DNA from: Prorocentrum cordatum
Taxonomy: Eukaryota > Sar > Dinophyceae > Prorocentrales > Prorocentraceae
Length of the DNA stretch: 64,000 nucleotides
NCBI GenBank assembly: GCA_963575745.1
Contig: CAUYUJ010008569.1
Location: 104,112 to 168,111, forward strand
Reading direction: 5' to 3'
The notes under the pieces are model-generated. The model ran no database searches and was not told the DNA's origin. It saw only the letters and a list, made by a program, of their open reading frames with translations. Each line of letters begins with the position of its first letter. Position 1 is the first letter of the stretch. This document shows positions 42,201-53,997 of the stretch, piece by piece. Position numbers and translations under genes: made by a program.

Positions 42201-43689
42201 TAGCTCCGGAGTCATCAGGCAGTCGGCCACTGCCGGGGGATCGACAGGCACTGGGGCCAAAGCGGACGCAAGTCTCGAGAACGCCAAAAAGTTCAGGCAG
42301 AGCGATGCGGTCGCGAGCAGGCGCCGAGATGCGGGCCCCTCCGAGACAGCCGCACTGTCTGAAACTTCGTCGGGCAAGCAGGGCCGGTCGAAGGCCTTGC
42401 GCGGGAAAGGCTGGATGGTCCAGACCCGGGGCGTCCGCGAATCACCCAGCCATGACATTTGTCGCGAGGAAGTAATTCGCAGCATCCTACTTCAGGCCCT
42501 GCGGGCCCAGCAGGCCCACCCAGGCACGCCGCGCAGCAGTTCATGGACGGCCCGGACAGGCCAGTTCGGGACCTCCTGGGGGCCGGATGCGGCCCAGCAA
42601 GTTCCATAGAGGCGAACCGAATCTTCCAACCCTGAGCGCCGAAAAGGTCCGAATAGGCAACCGTCTGCAGCGCATCACGCTTCGCTTAGTCCGTCTCTGC
42701 TGTAAATAAGGTGCCCGCAACAATCCAGACAATTTTCGCTCGTCGGACAAAGGAAGCAGCCGGCGTTCAACCACTGTCCAAAATCCTGACACGCATGCAT
42801 CTTTTCCGCAATGCGGCGCAGTGTTCGGGCACCATGCTGCAACACTCCCAACGCAAGACCAATCGATCCAGAGTGAGGCTCCGAAGGGGTTCCCCTGGAC
42901 CCGGGTGGCGGAGCCTTACCCCCGTCGCCCTGTCTTGGAAAGGCTTCGGAGCATTAGTGACAATCTCTCGCAGGTAGAATATGGAATGTACCGCCTCGGC
43001 CGAGAGGTCGGCAGTCGGTCAGATCTGGCCGCTCAGAATTGCTGCGCAGCCGCGCGCGCGAGAGTTTGGTTGTACACTCATCGAACATGCCACGTGGCCT
43101 TAATGAATAACGGAGCACCTGGCAGCATAATCGCGCCTAGCTGTTTTTTTGCATTACTGCTAACGTCGGTGATCAAGCGGTCTTCTCACCCCACCATTCG
43201 CCCCCAGCCCCCACCGTTGTCTGAGTGTCATGGGCCAGGACAACGCAGGCACAGACAGCGCGCAGCGCATGGCAGTGGGCCAGGTATGGCCGTCAGTATT
43301 GCTGCGGAGCTGCGCTTAATAGAGATTGGACGCAACCACATCCTGAACAACATCTTGGCTTTCATTGAGTAATGGAGCACCATATTCCTCCTCCTCCACC
43401 TCTATCCCCCCCCCCCCCCCTCCTCCTCCTCAGCCATTTTAGCTTATGTCGCAGATCTGGAACCCTCAGAGGTTCTGCTCGCGTTCAGCGGGGTCGCGCC
43501 TCGCGCCCATGGCGTCCCGGGCGGCACTCGCTGACCAGCAGTCCTTCGGGCCGCGTTTTCTGCTCGTGCCCTTTACCGCTCGGGCCTTCCCATCGCGCTC
43601 ATCACGGCGCCGACGTTCCTGCGCCGACAATCTGCCCGGGGCGCCCCCGCCCCCCGACGGCGGAGAGCACGTGGAATTTCTTCGCCACT
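42201..43689. other. No gene recognised
   Basis: 42200-42610 may be the decayed tail of the recombinase. 42610-43370 has lower GC with no recognised exon. A short CTC/C-run lies at 43385-43432. Confidence 0.4.
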
Positions 43690-44760
43690 AACAGCGCGGT
43701 GGATTCCCCGCCCCACTCCTGCGCGCGCACGATTACGGGCCCCTTCCCACAGGACAGCTACTTCATGTTCATGGGATGCGCATTTACAATTTGGCTGCTA
43801 AGTGGGTAACAGACGTTGGCGGACTTCCCACAGGCGACCTCGACGATTCCCATTCTCGCCACTAGCGCCTGCGTCGTGCAAGATGCGTCTCCTAGAGGTT
43901 GCATGATCATTTCAGGCGCGCTGGCCTTGAGCATGCTGCTCCTCGAGTGGGGCATGCCAGCTCTCATCAAGCCGTTGATCGCACTAAATAAATTAGGCGT
44001 GGCTCACGTCATCGCGCAAGTCCAGTCTGTCAAGCGGGATACATTGGCTTCTTGGTCGGTGCTCTAGTCGTTCATCGCTCGTTCCTTTTCGGCGCGATCC
44101 CCGCAGGCGTCGTCGTGGGAGGCAAGGGCAGAACTGGCGCCAGACGACACCAGGTTGCGCGTGACATCTCCATGGTCGCGACGATTGCCCATGGACATCT
44201 CCGACCCATTGAGGAAATGCGGAAACACGTTGTCAGCCAACCCCCCTTACACACGCGCAAGGAAAGCATGCGCGAGCCACTCTGTCTCGTAGGACGGGCC
44301 GTCGTTCAATCGATTCCTTGGGCCTTGAATACCTTTTACCTGTCTCTTTCGGATCGCCAGTGCTACGCTATTGCGCTGCGCATCTTCGCCCGAGTACCCC
44401 TGGCATTGTTCGCCAGTTGCTTCCAGCTAACACTGACGCCCGCGGCCCAGAGATGCCAGTGGTTCTCGATGGCGCACGCGTACGTCAGAGGGATGGTCGC
44501 AGCTCCATTCACGCTGGCCTTCTCCTTTCTATCGGGCTCGGTTGAGTCTGGCGACTGGCGTCCATCATTGTCTGGTTCGCCGCGGCATCCCAGGTGTCTG
44601 TCATACGCGAGTCCTGCAGTCTGATCGGCCATGCGTTCGTAGACGGCTTCGTGGTGTACCTCACTCTCAATAAACACGACGCGACGGTCCTGGCGGACCT
44701 TTCCCGGGGAGGTCAAGAAGCGGTTCTCGAAGGTGCACGCAGTCACGCGGAAGAAGCCAG
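43690..44760 (+). pseudogene. Decayed membrane-protein-like segment, unassigned
   Basis: Frame 1 gives FPQDSYFMFMGCAFTIWLLS, a TAA, then MIISGALALSMLLLEWGMPA in the same frame. Frame 3 (44052-44624) adds hydrophobic stretches such as FARVPLALFASCFQ and MVAAPFTLAFSFLSG. Frame 1 or 2 resumes with CSLIGHAFVDGFVVYLTLN near 44620. Several potential membrane spans, stops and frame changes suggest a worn multi-span protein. I cannot name the family. Confidence 0.3.
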
Positions 44761-44789
44761 AGAAATACCAGCCATGTACAAATGCTTCA

Positions 44790-45512
44790 GATAATCCAAA
44801 AAGGAAGACAAAAGCCAAGGCAAAGGGCAAAGCAAGCCCCGCGCCAGAGGCCCTTTCGGACGCGGGCGATCAGGGGGCTCCGGTAGAGGAGACCACTGAG
44901 GACTGTCATCATGATTCAGGTTCCGGCGTCAGCATTTGCGCAAGCAGCGCAAGTAGCAAAACAGGTACGCACATAGACACAACGCATACCAAACATCGAC
45001 GAGTCTGTTGCAACAGAACCGGAGGCCCCGTCTGACCAGAGCAAAGGAAGAATCTTCCGGTTGTCAATGCACACGCGGAAGATCTGATTGGCTTGGGCCA
45101 CGCCACACCAGCGGATATCAAGTTGCTCTGTGACAAAAGTGCACTGGTGTACCAAAGGTCAACAAGCCAACTTCGGCGAGGAAGTCGTCAAGATATTTAA
45201 AGTGAGCAACTATGGCGTCGGTTCGATGGAGGTCGCGCACGACGCGGGCGAGAAGCAGCCGAAACAATTGATTTACTACGGCGGTTACAAGGCAGGTAAG
45301 AATGTCAACCTCAAGATCGCGAGGTATCGCAATTTGGCAAGGGAACGAGAGTCGCCCACAGCAATGAGTCGATGCTTGGTCTCTCCGCCACGCACCTCAA
45401 GCAGGGCAAGGTCACTGTGGGCATGCACGCCGGCAAGATTGACGAGAAGACGTCCTGGGGCGTCCTCTTCGACGACCGCGCGACGGCGGCCGTCGACAAG
45501 TCGTGCCTTTAG
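44790..45512 (+). pseudogene. Coding-like segment with frame change, unassigned
   Basis: A Lys/Ala-rich stretch (KRKTKAKAKGKASPAPEALS) near 44800 is followed by EEVVKIFKVSNYGVGSMEVA with KQLIYYGGYKAG in frame 1 (45180-45294), then LGLSATHLKQGKVTVGMHAG with TSWGVLFDDR in frame 3, ending in TAG at 45510. A 57-bp GT-AG intron (45295-45351) would join the last two in frame, which would make this a gene rather than a pseudogene. Family unknown. Confidence 0.35.
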
Positions 45513-46439
45513 GACGCGCGCAAGGTTGCCCCCGGCCACGTTGGCAAGGCCAGGACTGGTCATGTCCCCGCTTGTCCGGCGCTTTTTAGCAGTTCCTTAG
45601 CTGTTTTGGAGTGGCCTGAATCGAGGCTATGCAGCGCTTGATCCTTGCATGGGCGACGGAGTGTTACGTCGCAGCTATGCTGACAAGTTTATCGTTGCGG
45701 GTGTTCCAGAAGTGAGCCCTGAAGTCTGGGCAGATGCACAGCACTTGTGTCCACCTCATTGGTAAGTGCTTTGTCAGGACGGCCTATCAGTCGAATGGCA
45801 ACGCGTCGAGGACAGTGCGCGCTGCGCCGGGAAGCCTCTCTGCTCTGTGGTCAATCCACCATCTGAGTTTGGGATGCCTTTCGGCCGCGCTGTCGTTGCC
45901 ATGGCACGCCGCCATGATGACGTGGTTGCAGATTGGCCAGCTCATCATTTGCGCGACGCTCCGAAAGGGTGGTCGCATTCTGGTGACGGCAAGCGACATA
46001 CCTGGAGCCAGGCTTTATACCCAACGGTTGCTGGCAGTTACACGGGCCGCGTTGTATCTTTGTTTTGCAGTATGCACGTGCCGCTCATGGGCCCATATAT
46101 ATATATATGTATACTTCCTTTTTTTTCCGCTGGGCCATCGTCAGCCGCATGCTACGCGTCTTGATGACTCTACATTACCCGGCAACGTCCCGAAGTTCAC
46201 GTCGGACCGCCACTAGATATTGTGTTTTATAAAGTGTTGTGGACGTGGTGCTAGGCCGACGTACATCCCAGGTTTCTCTACATCGTTAGACGAGGACTGG
46301 GCAGCGGTACTTTCAGACTTTGACCCCGCGCTGTTCGCAGAGATTGTGCAACAACGGTGGAGCCAACCATGCTTTACCTCAATGTATCGTGCCCTGCGCA
46401 AGTTTGACAAACGACCACGTGACGAACTTGACAAGGATG
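45513..46439. other. No recognised gene; one coding-like frame
   Basis: A short TA tract lies at 46096-46110. At 46285-46435 a frame reads DEDWAAVLSDFDPALFAEIV then CFTSMYRALRKFDKRPRDEL, protein-like but unassigned. Confidence 0.35.
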
Positions 46440-46813
46440 CAGCCTCTTCCTCCTCCTATTTCTCCTCCTCCTACTCCTTGTTCCTGTTCTTCCGCCGCCT
46501 CCTCCTGATCTTCCTTTTCCGACGACGACGAAGACGGCGACGGCGCCGGCGCCGGCGGCGGCGACGGAAGCCCAGACATCCGATATCTGAGTTATGTTAA
46601 ACACGGGGCCCCTTGAAGTCCCGAAGGCCAGTTCTTCATCCCGAGTTGTTTTTTGACGGCCTGTGGGCCCAGCGAGAGCCCGCGCAGACCGGAAACGGGC
46701 AGAATTGTCCCAGTGTTTTCTTAGCGACGTGAGCATGTCTGGGGGCAGAGGCGGCGACGGCGACGGCGACGGAGGCGGCGGCGACGGCGGCGGCGAGCCC
46801 AGCGGCAGGCCCA
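46440..46813 (+). repeat. TCC, GAC/GGC triplet-rich DNA
   Basis: TCC-rich at 46445-46510, GAC/GGC-rich at 46515-46565 and 46745-46800. Confidence 0.7.
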
Positions 46814-47036
46814 ATGATGGCTGTGGCGGCGCAGGCCGCGGCGCTGACGGCCGCCTGGCTGCTGGCGTCCCTGCACCGCTGCGAGGGGAAGATACCGCCC
46901 CTGCTGAAGGTGGACGACAAGGCGTCGGCGGCGCGCACCCGGGCCTCCCACGCAGAGAGAGCAAGCAGCGAGGCGGAGGCGTCTCTACGCTTTCGGCGTC
47001 TGAGGGCCCTCGCCGGGCCCCAGGACCCTCCAAAAA
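46814..47036 (+). CDS. Coding-like exon, unassigned
   Basis: From a possible ATG at 46814 the frame reads MMAVAAQAAALTAAWLLASL then GKIPPLLKVDDKASAARTRA, with a hydrophobic start resembling a signal peptide and an Ala/Arg/Glu-rich continuation. It runs into a family S element at 47037, where the frame ends at TGA 47045. Could be an exon end or chance in GC-rich DNA. Confidence 0.3.
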
Positions 47037-47250
47037 TCAAGCAGTGACGAAGCGTCCTGGCGTGCCTGCAGGCCTATCAAGCAATGTTCTAAGAACCTTT
47101 TGTTGAACATTTCTGGTCGAGAACGTCTTGCTTTACCACATCGGGTTTATGTTCTAAGAACATTGTTTTCGTTATTAGAACATTTGGGGATTCTAAGAAC
47201 ATGTCGTGGTAGGCCTATAGAAATGCTGGGACGGTCGGTCCCTGCTCAAA
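47037..47250. mobile_element. Family S TIR element, copy 2
   Basis: CAAGCAGTGACGAAGCGTCC, then AGGCCTATCAAGCAATGTTC with TAAGAAC; distal TTCTAAGAACATGTCGTGGT with AGGCCTATAG. The inner termini are inverted over about 27 bases. Ends with GGGACGGTCGGTCCCTGCTC. Best preserved of the three copies. Confidence 0.8.
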
Positions 47251-47734
47251 AAAACTATCCAGGACGAAAGACGGGTCCGCGGGAAGTCGTCCAGAGCCCC
47301 GGTGGACCCCGCGTGGCACAGTTTAAGACCTCGGAGGTCTTGGCACGAGGGCCGAGGCTCGAGGGACGGCTCGTGGGCACTTTTTGGGGGGGGCCCGAGG
47401 CTCCTCGGTCGCCCTCATCTCAGGAGGGGGACAAACCCACACAGACAACATGAATCGTCGATCCCCCGGACAATATGGAAACATGTGGGAACTGGGGGGG
47501 GGGGAAGACAAAAACCCAGAAGCTGGGAGAAAAGATGGGGAGTCTTGGTGTCTGTGTGCACTTCTCTGCGTGTCCCTGGGGGGGGCCCTTCCTCGTCGAT
47601 CGGTCGAGGCTCGAGGTTCGAGGGAGGCCTTCTCTTCGCAAGTGTTCTGCTGGCTGCGGGTCGCCCTGCCGCTCGAGGACCGAGGCTCAACAGAAGGAGG
47701 TGCGCTGCGCAGCTCTCGGCTTCGTATTCCCCTT
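47251..47734. other. No gene; partial direct duplication
   Basis: GTCGAGGCTCGAGG phrases recur (47357, 47603, 47672). Nothing else supported. Confidence 0.4.
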
Positions 47735-47962
47735 ATTATGATTAATAGTATGAGTGTTCTTCTCAGTATGATTAATAAAAATATTAGTATGATGCTTGTT
47801 ATTATTAGTAGTATGGTTATTCGTGCTCTTATTATTAATAGTATCATTAGAATTATTATTATTAGTATTACTCTTAGTATGGTTGTTATTTTTAGTATTA
47901 CTGTTCGTATTGCTATCAGTATTAGTATTATTACTACTACCATTGTTTTTGGTATTATTATT
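47735..47962 (+). repeat. AT-rich degenerate (ATTATTAGTAT)n island
   Basis: Words ATTATTAGTAT, AGTATGATTAAT and TATTAGTATTA recur over 228 bp. GC is far lower than in the flanks, and the edges are sharp. Confidence 0.75.
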
Positions 47963-48079
47963 GCGGGGCCTTTTTTTTGGTTGTCGGGCGCTGCAGGGCC
48001 GCCTAGTTCGGCCCCAGGGATGCAGAAGCGCACGCTCGGCACGAGACATCGCTTCTTGTGCCATCCTGCTGCCATACGG

Positions 48080-48172
48080 CAGGAGGAGGAGGAGGAGGAG
48101 GAGGCGGAGGAGGAGGAGGGGGAGGGGGAGGGGGGAGGGGGGGAGGGGGAGGGGGAGGAGGAGGAGGAGGAG
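48080..48172 (+). repeat. (GGA)n / GGGGGA tract
   Basis: GGA runs around a GGGGAGGGGGAG core. 48173-48713 shows no recognised gene. Confidence 0.85.
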
Positions 48173-48713
48173 GCTGCGTACCATGTACGGAGATCCCCTT
48201 CTGAGCCGCGAATCTGCCATAATGCCGAGGATGCAGGAGCGTGCCACGGTGGAAGGAGAAAGCTCTGCATCCACATCGCTCCGACGACAAAGGACCGAAC
48301 TCCCCCCTCTCCACCCCCTCCGACTTAAAACATTGGAATGCGCTGCGATTGAGATCTTGGGGTCAGATATTTTCTCCGGCCGCTCATCTCCAGGACCAGC
48401 TGCTCTGTTTCTCAGGCCAGGGGGGGCTGGGGGGGGTGTATTCGAAGTGGTCCCCCAACTCTTGATGCAAAGTTGTTTCCTTCAACGGCGGGATGGACCC
48501 CAGGAGGGTCTGGAGGCCGGGTCTGACCGCTCTTGGCCAGGCCAGCCGGCCAGGTGTTCGTGGGGGCGAGGACCGGGGTGGCGCAGAAACGCGCACCCGT
48601 CGTGCACCCTGGCTGGCCCGCGGTGGCAGTTCAGGGGCCAGCTGGGGCCCCTCACTGGCAGTGCTCCCGGAATCCCCGATCGCCCCAAGATCATGCCCAG
48701 GCCTCCCAGGTGG

Positions 48714-48890
48714 GGTCCGAGCAAATGGGGTCGGAGGATCGCGCCGCATCGCCGAGTCATCGCCGATGCGGCTCGCTGTTGAGCCAGATTCTCTCCACGC
48801 CGACGCCGCCAACGCATCACTGACGTCGCGACGGCGATGCATCGGCGATGTGGCGCGATCCTCCGACCCCACGTGCTCGGACCTGCTTTG
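48714..48890. mobile_element. TIR element with GGTCCGAGCA termini
   Basis: Left GGTCCGAGCAAATGGGGTCG with GAGGATCGCGCCGCATCGCC; the complement of the right end reads GGTCCGAGCACGTGGGGTCG with GAGGATCGCGCCACATCGCC. About 42 bp of inverted identity. A solo end of the same type (GCATCGGCGATGCAG ... CCCCACGTGCTCGGACC) lies at 63279-63335. No duplication visible. Confidence 0.75.
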
Positions 48891-49562
48891 AGCGATGCAG
48901 AAGCACGCGGCCGTCTTCACCGACATGGGCGCGTCAGCTGCCCGCGCAAGCTCGCGCGTGAGCGCCCTCGTCTCCAAAGTAGCCTTCTGCGCTGGCGGCC
49001 CGCGCAAGCTAAGGCGTAAGGTCGCTGTGCCATCTCGCGCAAAAGCCGTCGTCGAGCGCCGCTCAAACCCTCTGAGAGGCCTCTAGTGTTGCGCCGCCGC
49101 TGCCGTCCGCACCAGCAGGGGGGGGGGCCGGGGGCGGCCGTCTCAGCCAGGCGCCCCGCCTCTCAGCTCTCGGCAGAGCCCCCCGCCTTCGCACAGGCCC
49201 CTGGACCGGCGACAACAGGTCGCTCGCGCAGATGGCTCGCCGGGCGGGGCTTCCATGCCTTGGCCTTGGCACGGTGCTGGAAACCATCGTGCGTCCTTTC
49301 GCCCTCCTTGGACCTGACCTGACCTGTGCTGGAGACCGTCGGGGTTGGGGGGGGCGGCGGCCACCTGAGCGAGGGGAGGTGCCCCGCCTCCCGGCAGAAC
49401 AGCCTCCCGCCTTCTCGGAGGCGCTGGTGCAGCAGCCTCCAGGGAGGGGCTCGGCCCCCCCTCCTCACCGGAGGCACCACCACCGCACGGGCCGCCTCTC
49501 CGCTCTGGGGGCTGCACGGCTCAGGAGCGAAAGAAGGACGTACGCGTACAGTGAGAGCCCAC
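48891..49562. other. No gene recognised
   Basis: GC-rich DNA with overlapping frames on both strands (49143-49640). No domain seen. Confidence 0.4.
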
Positions 49563-49735
49563 GCCAAGAAACACCTTGCTTGCCTCCAGGGTGCCCTGGG
49601 TTTCTTGGGCTTCGATGGCTTTGCTACGGAAAGCGTGTGACGTCCCCGCCAAAAATCAACAGACGTTCTGGGGTCTCAGGGTTGGGTTTCTTGTGGAAGG
49701 TTCTTGTGGACTGGCCTCCACTGTACACGAATCCA
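49563..49735. repeat. Dispersed 175-bp repeat, copy 1
   Basis: CCAAGAAACACCTTGCTTGC, CTCCAGGGTGCCCTGGG, TTCTGGGGTCTCAGGGTTGG and TTCTTGTGGAAGG match 56889-57063 over the whole length. The ends are weakly inverted (CCAAGAAAC vs GTTTCTTGTGG in copy 2), so it may be a worn TIR element. Confidence 0.75.
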
Positions 49736-49957
49736 CGTTGGTTTCGTGAGCACGCATTGCGCGAACGTTCGTATCACGCGGCTGGTCTCACGGATTTTGG
49801 GCCGTGCTCATGTACGTGGTTGGGCGCGTACGTCCTCCACTGCCCCTCCTCTTCCCGAGGATCGCCAGAGGATTCCGAGGCGCCCCGAGGAGCACATCCC
49901 ATCCCGACCTTTGTACATACGAGTTGCTGGGATTATGAATTCCTCATCCCCCCGAGC
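49736..49957. other. No gene recognised
   Basis: Short mixed-composition stretch between two dispersed repeats. Confidence 0.4.
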
Positions 49958-50095
49958 CCCGGTCCAGGGGAGGGGGTTAGGGGGAGGGGTAAACCCCTTC
50001 CCGAAGGGGAAGAAGGAGGGGTGGAAGAAGAAACTCTCTAAACCACCTACGCCCAGAGGGCTGGTGGGATTCTTCATCCCCCTCCCGAGCCCCGA
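49958..50095. repeat. Dispersed repeat with GGTAAACCCCT, copy 2
   Basis: Matches 20636-20765. It is bordered by near-identical direct repeats TTCCTCATCCCCCCGAGCCC (about 49939) and TTCTTCATCCCCCTCCCGAG (about 50070), which could be a long target-site duplication or a tandem remnant. Confidence 0.65.
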
Positions 50096-50430
50096 ATGTT
50101 ACTACCCCCATGCTGTGATTCTCAGGGGCGTTCGGTTACGTCCTCTGTGGGCTCCCTCACGGCGCCTCTCCGCTCCAGAGGCCGGAGCTGTCCGGGCAAG
50201 GGCGCCGCAGAGCGCGAGGGGGGGGGGCACACCACCGGGAGAGCCCTGCTCGGCTCCTGCAGTGCCGTCCGCCCCTGCCCCCCCCCCCTCTGGAGGCAGC
50301 CTCTGCCCTCCCCCCCCCCCAGGAGGAGACGACCTCCCCCAGGCGACAATTCCCCCCTCCTCTCTGGAGGCTGCTTTACCCAGGACGCTCAGAGGCTGCC
50401 TGGAACCTCGACCATCAGTCCTCGATCATC

Positions 50431-50628
50431 CTCCTACTTCCTCCTCCTCCTCCTCCTCCTCCTCCTCCTCCTCCTCCTCCTCCTCCTCCTCCTCCTCCTC
50501 CTCCTCCTCCTCTTCCTCTTCCTCATCCTCCTCATCCTCCTCATCCTCCTCCCCGTCGTCGTCCTCATCATCCTCCTCCTCCCCGTCGTCGTCCTCCTCC
50601 TCCTTCTCCTCCTCTTCGTCATCATCAT

Positions 50629-50669
<41 letters not shown>

Positions 50670-50679
50670 GCAGCATCAG

Positions 50680-50711
<32 letters not shown>

Positions 50712-50835
50712 ACAACAACATCAGCATCAGCATCAGCATCAGCATCCTCATCATCATCAGCAGCATCATCAGCATCAGCATCATCATCATCATCATCATC
50801 ATCAGCAGCATCATCATCATCAGCATCATCATGAA
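50431..50835 (+). repeat. (CTC)n, (CAT)n and (CAG)n cluster
   Basis: CTC triplets to about 50512, mixed TCC/ATCC to 50610, then CAT, CAG and CAA triplets to 50832. Ser-, Leu-, Ile- and Asp-rich ORFs are artefacts. 50096-50430 is C-run rich with no gene. Confidence 0.9.
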
Positions 50836-50989
50836 TGCAGCATCGCGACATACCACGACCGGAGCCCTAGAATCCCATGTGTTTGCGTCATCGTTCGAGC
50901 TGGGCCGATCTGCGAGGGTCCTTGTGCCCGATACAAGGTGGGATCACTTGGTACAAAAAAGATGCAGCGCCCGGATCTGAGCGTTCAAG

Positions 50990-51325
50990 CTTCCTCCTCC
51001 TCATCCTCCTCCTTCTCCTCTGCCTCCTCGGCCTCCTCGGCCTCCTCGGCCTCCTCGGCCTCCTCCTCCTCCTTCTCCTCCTCCTCCTCCTCGGCCTCTT
51101 TGGCCTCCTCCTCCTCTTCTTTTTCCTCCTCCTCGGCCTCCTCCTCCTCCTCCTCCCCCTCCTTGACCTTCTCCGCCTCCTTCTCCTCCTGTTCCTCCTC
51201 CTCCTCCTTCTCCTACTCCTCCTCCTCGGTCGGCCTCCTCCTCTTCTCCCTCCTCCTCCTCGGCCTCCTCCTCCTCCGCCTCCTCCTCATCATCATCATC
51301 CCTCCTCCATCCTCCTCCTCCTCGT
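50990..51325 (+). repeat. (TCC)n with GGCCTCCTC units
   Basis: TCC triplets with a regular CTCGGCCTC 9-mer section at 51025-51065 and further GGCCTCCTC words. Confidence 0.9.
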
Positions 51326-51419
51326 CCATATGAATAACTTCTCCCTGTCGCACCCCGAGGCCGGTTTTTAGGGCGGGCCGGGCGTTTCGCCTGAGATTTT
51401 CTCACCACTCATGACTCTG

Positions 51420-51510
51420 AAGCCTAAAAACAGTTTCACGGATTGAGGGCGGGTGGTTTTCAAAATGTGGTTCTCGCCTTAGCGCGGCGCACATTTGCTT
51501 TAAAAAATCG
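51420..51510 (+). repeat. 83-bp tandem array, left remnant
   Basis: One unit (TTTCACGGATTGAGGGCGGG, TGGTTCTCGCCTTAGCGCGG) in the same orientation as the array at 53998. It is cut by the foldback element starting at 51511. Confidence 0.8.
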
Positions 51511-51831
51511 GTTTCAGTTCGGTTTCGGACCCCCGCGATTTACAGATTTTATGCAGAAAGCCTCGCTCTCACCTCCTCCCTCTTCCTCCTCCTGAGCTTC
51601 TCTCTCACCTCCTCCCTCCTCCTCCTCATTCCTCCTTCACTCTCTCTCTCTCTCTCTCTCTCGCTCTCTCTTCTGTGTGTTTTCGTTCGTCGCGCATTCC
51701 TCTTCCTCATCATCCTTCTCCGTCTTCCTCCTCATCCTCTTCCCGATCATCCTCCTCTTCCTCCTCCTCCTCGTCCTCATCCGCCTCCTCCCCCTCTCCC
51801 CCTTTTCTGAAGGAGTGCCATAACTTTGGGA

Positions 51832-52115
51832 AAACCATTGGAAAAAACAAAAAAAACAAAGAAACTGAAGTGCTGGAGGCGAAAACTTTAGGAAACCCAT
51901 TGGAAAAAACAACAAAAACAAAAAACAAAAAAAACAAAGATTCCAGGGAACACCCGTCCGAAGGGACACGTCCAAAGGGAATCCCAGCACTCTCTGTGGA
52001 ATCTTTGGTTTTTTTGTTTTTTTTGTTTTTCCAATGGGTTTCCTAAAGTTTTCGGCTCCAACAGTTCAGTTTCTTTGGTCTTTTTTGGTTGTTTCCAATG
52101 GTTTTCCCAAAGTTT
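51832..52115. repeat. Internal palindrome of the foldback, left arm
   Basis: AACTTTGGGAAAACCATTGG ... AAACTTTAGGAAACCCATTG is complementary to CAATGGGTTTCCTAAAGTTT ... CCAATGGTTTTCCCAAAGTT. Arms of about 105 bp around a GTCCGAAGGGACACGTCC centre. It looks like a separate TIR element carried inside the larger foldback. Confidence 0.8.
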
Positions 52116-52460
52116 TTGAATTGTGTGCTTTTGGGGGCCTCTCAGGCGGGAGCATCGTTTAGAGTGTTCTATCGGGAACCTCTCTGGCGGGAGCCTCCTT
52201 TTGTTTGCGTTTTGGGGGACTTCTCAGGCGGGAGCCTGAGGGAGCCATGAGGGAGCCATGGGGGGAGCCACGAGGGAGCCATGGGGGAGCCATGGGGAGC
52301 CGTGGACATCCTCCTCATCTCCCTCCTCTCCTCATCCTCGTCTCCTTGTCTCCTGATATTGTATATTATCCTCCTCCTCCTGCTCCTCGTCCTCTGCGCC
52401 TCTCGCTTTCTCATGTTCCTCGTCTTCCTCCTTATCTTCATCGTCCTCATCCTCATCGTC

Positions 52461-53053
<593 letters not shown>

Positions 53054-53411
53054 GACGATGAGGATGAGGACGATGAAGATGAGGAGGAAGACGAGGAACA
53101 TGAGAAAGCGAGAGGCGCAGAGGACGAGGAGCAGGAGGAGGAGGAGAATATACAATATCAGGAGACAAGGAGACGAGGATGAGGAGAGGAGGGAGATGAG
53201 GAGGATGCTCCCCCCACCCCATCCACGGCTCCCCATGGCTCCCCCATGGCTCCCTCGTGGCTCCCCCCATGGCTCCCTCATGGCTCCCTCAGGCTCCCGC
53301 CTGAGAAGTCCCCCAAAACGCAAACAAAAGGAGGCTCCCGCCAGAGAGGTTCCCGATAGAACACTCTAAACGATGCTCCCGCCTGAGAGGCCCCAAAAGC
53401 ACACAATTCAA

Positions 53412-53679
53412 AAACTTTGGGAAAACCACTGGAAAAACCAAAAAAAACAAAGAAACTGAACTGTTGGAGCCGAAAACTTTAGGAAACCCATTGGAAAAAC
53501 CCCCAAAAAAAAGATTCCACAGAGAGTGCTGGGATTCCCTTTGGACGTGTCCCTTCGGACGGGTGTTCCCTGGAATCTTTTTTTTTGTTTGTTTGTCCAA
53601 TGGGTTTCCTAAAGTTTTCGCCTCCGGCACTTCAGTTTCTTTGGTTTTTTTGGTTTTTTCCAATGGTTTTCCCAAAGTT
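53412..53679. repeat. Internal palindrome of the foldback, right arm
   Basis: Inverted counterpart of 51832-52115, with CCACTGG in place of CCATTGG and a shorter A-run section. Confidence 0.8.
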
Positions 53680-53997
53680 ATGGCACTCCTTCAGAAAAGG
53701 GGGAGAGGGGGAGGAGGCGGATGAGGACGAGGAGGAGGAGGAAGAGGAGGATGATCGGGAAGAGGATGAGGAGGAAGACGGAGAAGGATGAGGAGGAAGA
53801 GGAATGCGCGACGAACGAAAACACACAGAAGAGAGAGCGAGAGAGAGAGAGAGAGAGAGTGAAGGAGGAATGAGGAGGAGGAGGGAGGAGGTGAGAGAGA
53901 GGCTTAGGAGGAGGAAGAGGGAGGAGGTGAGAGCGAGGCTTTCTGCATAAAATCTGTAAATCGCAGGGGTCCGAAACCGAACTGGAACCAAAAATCG

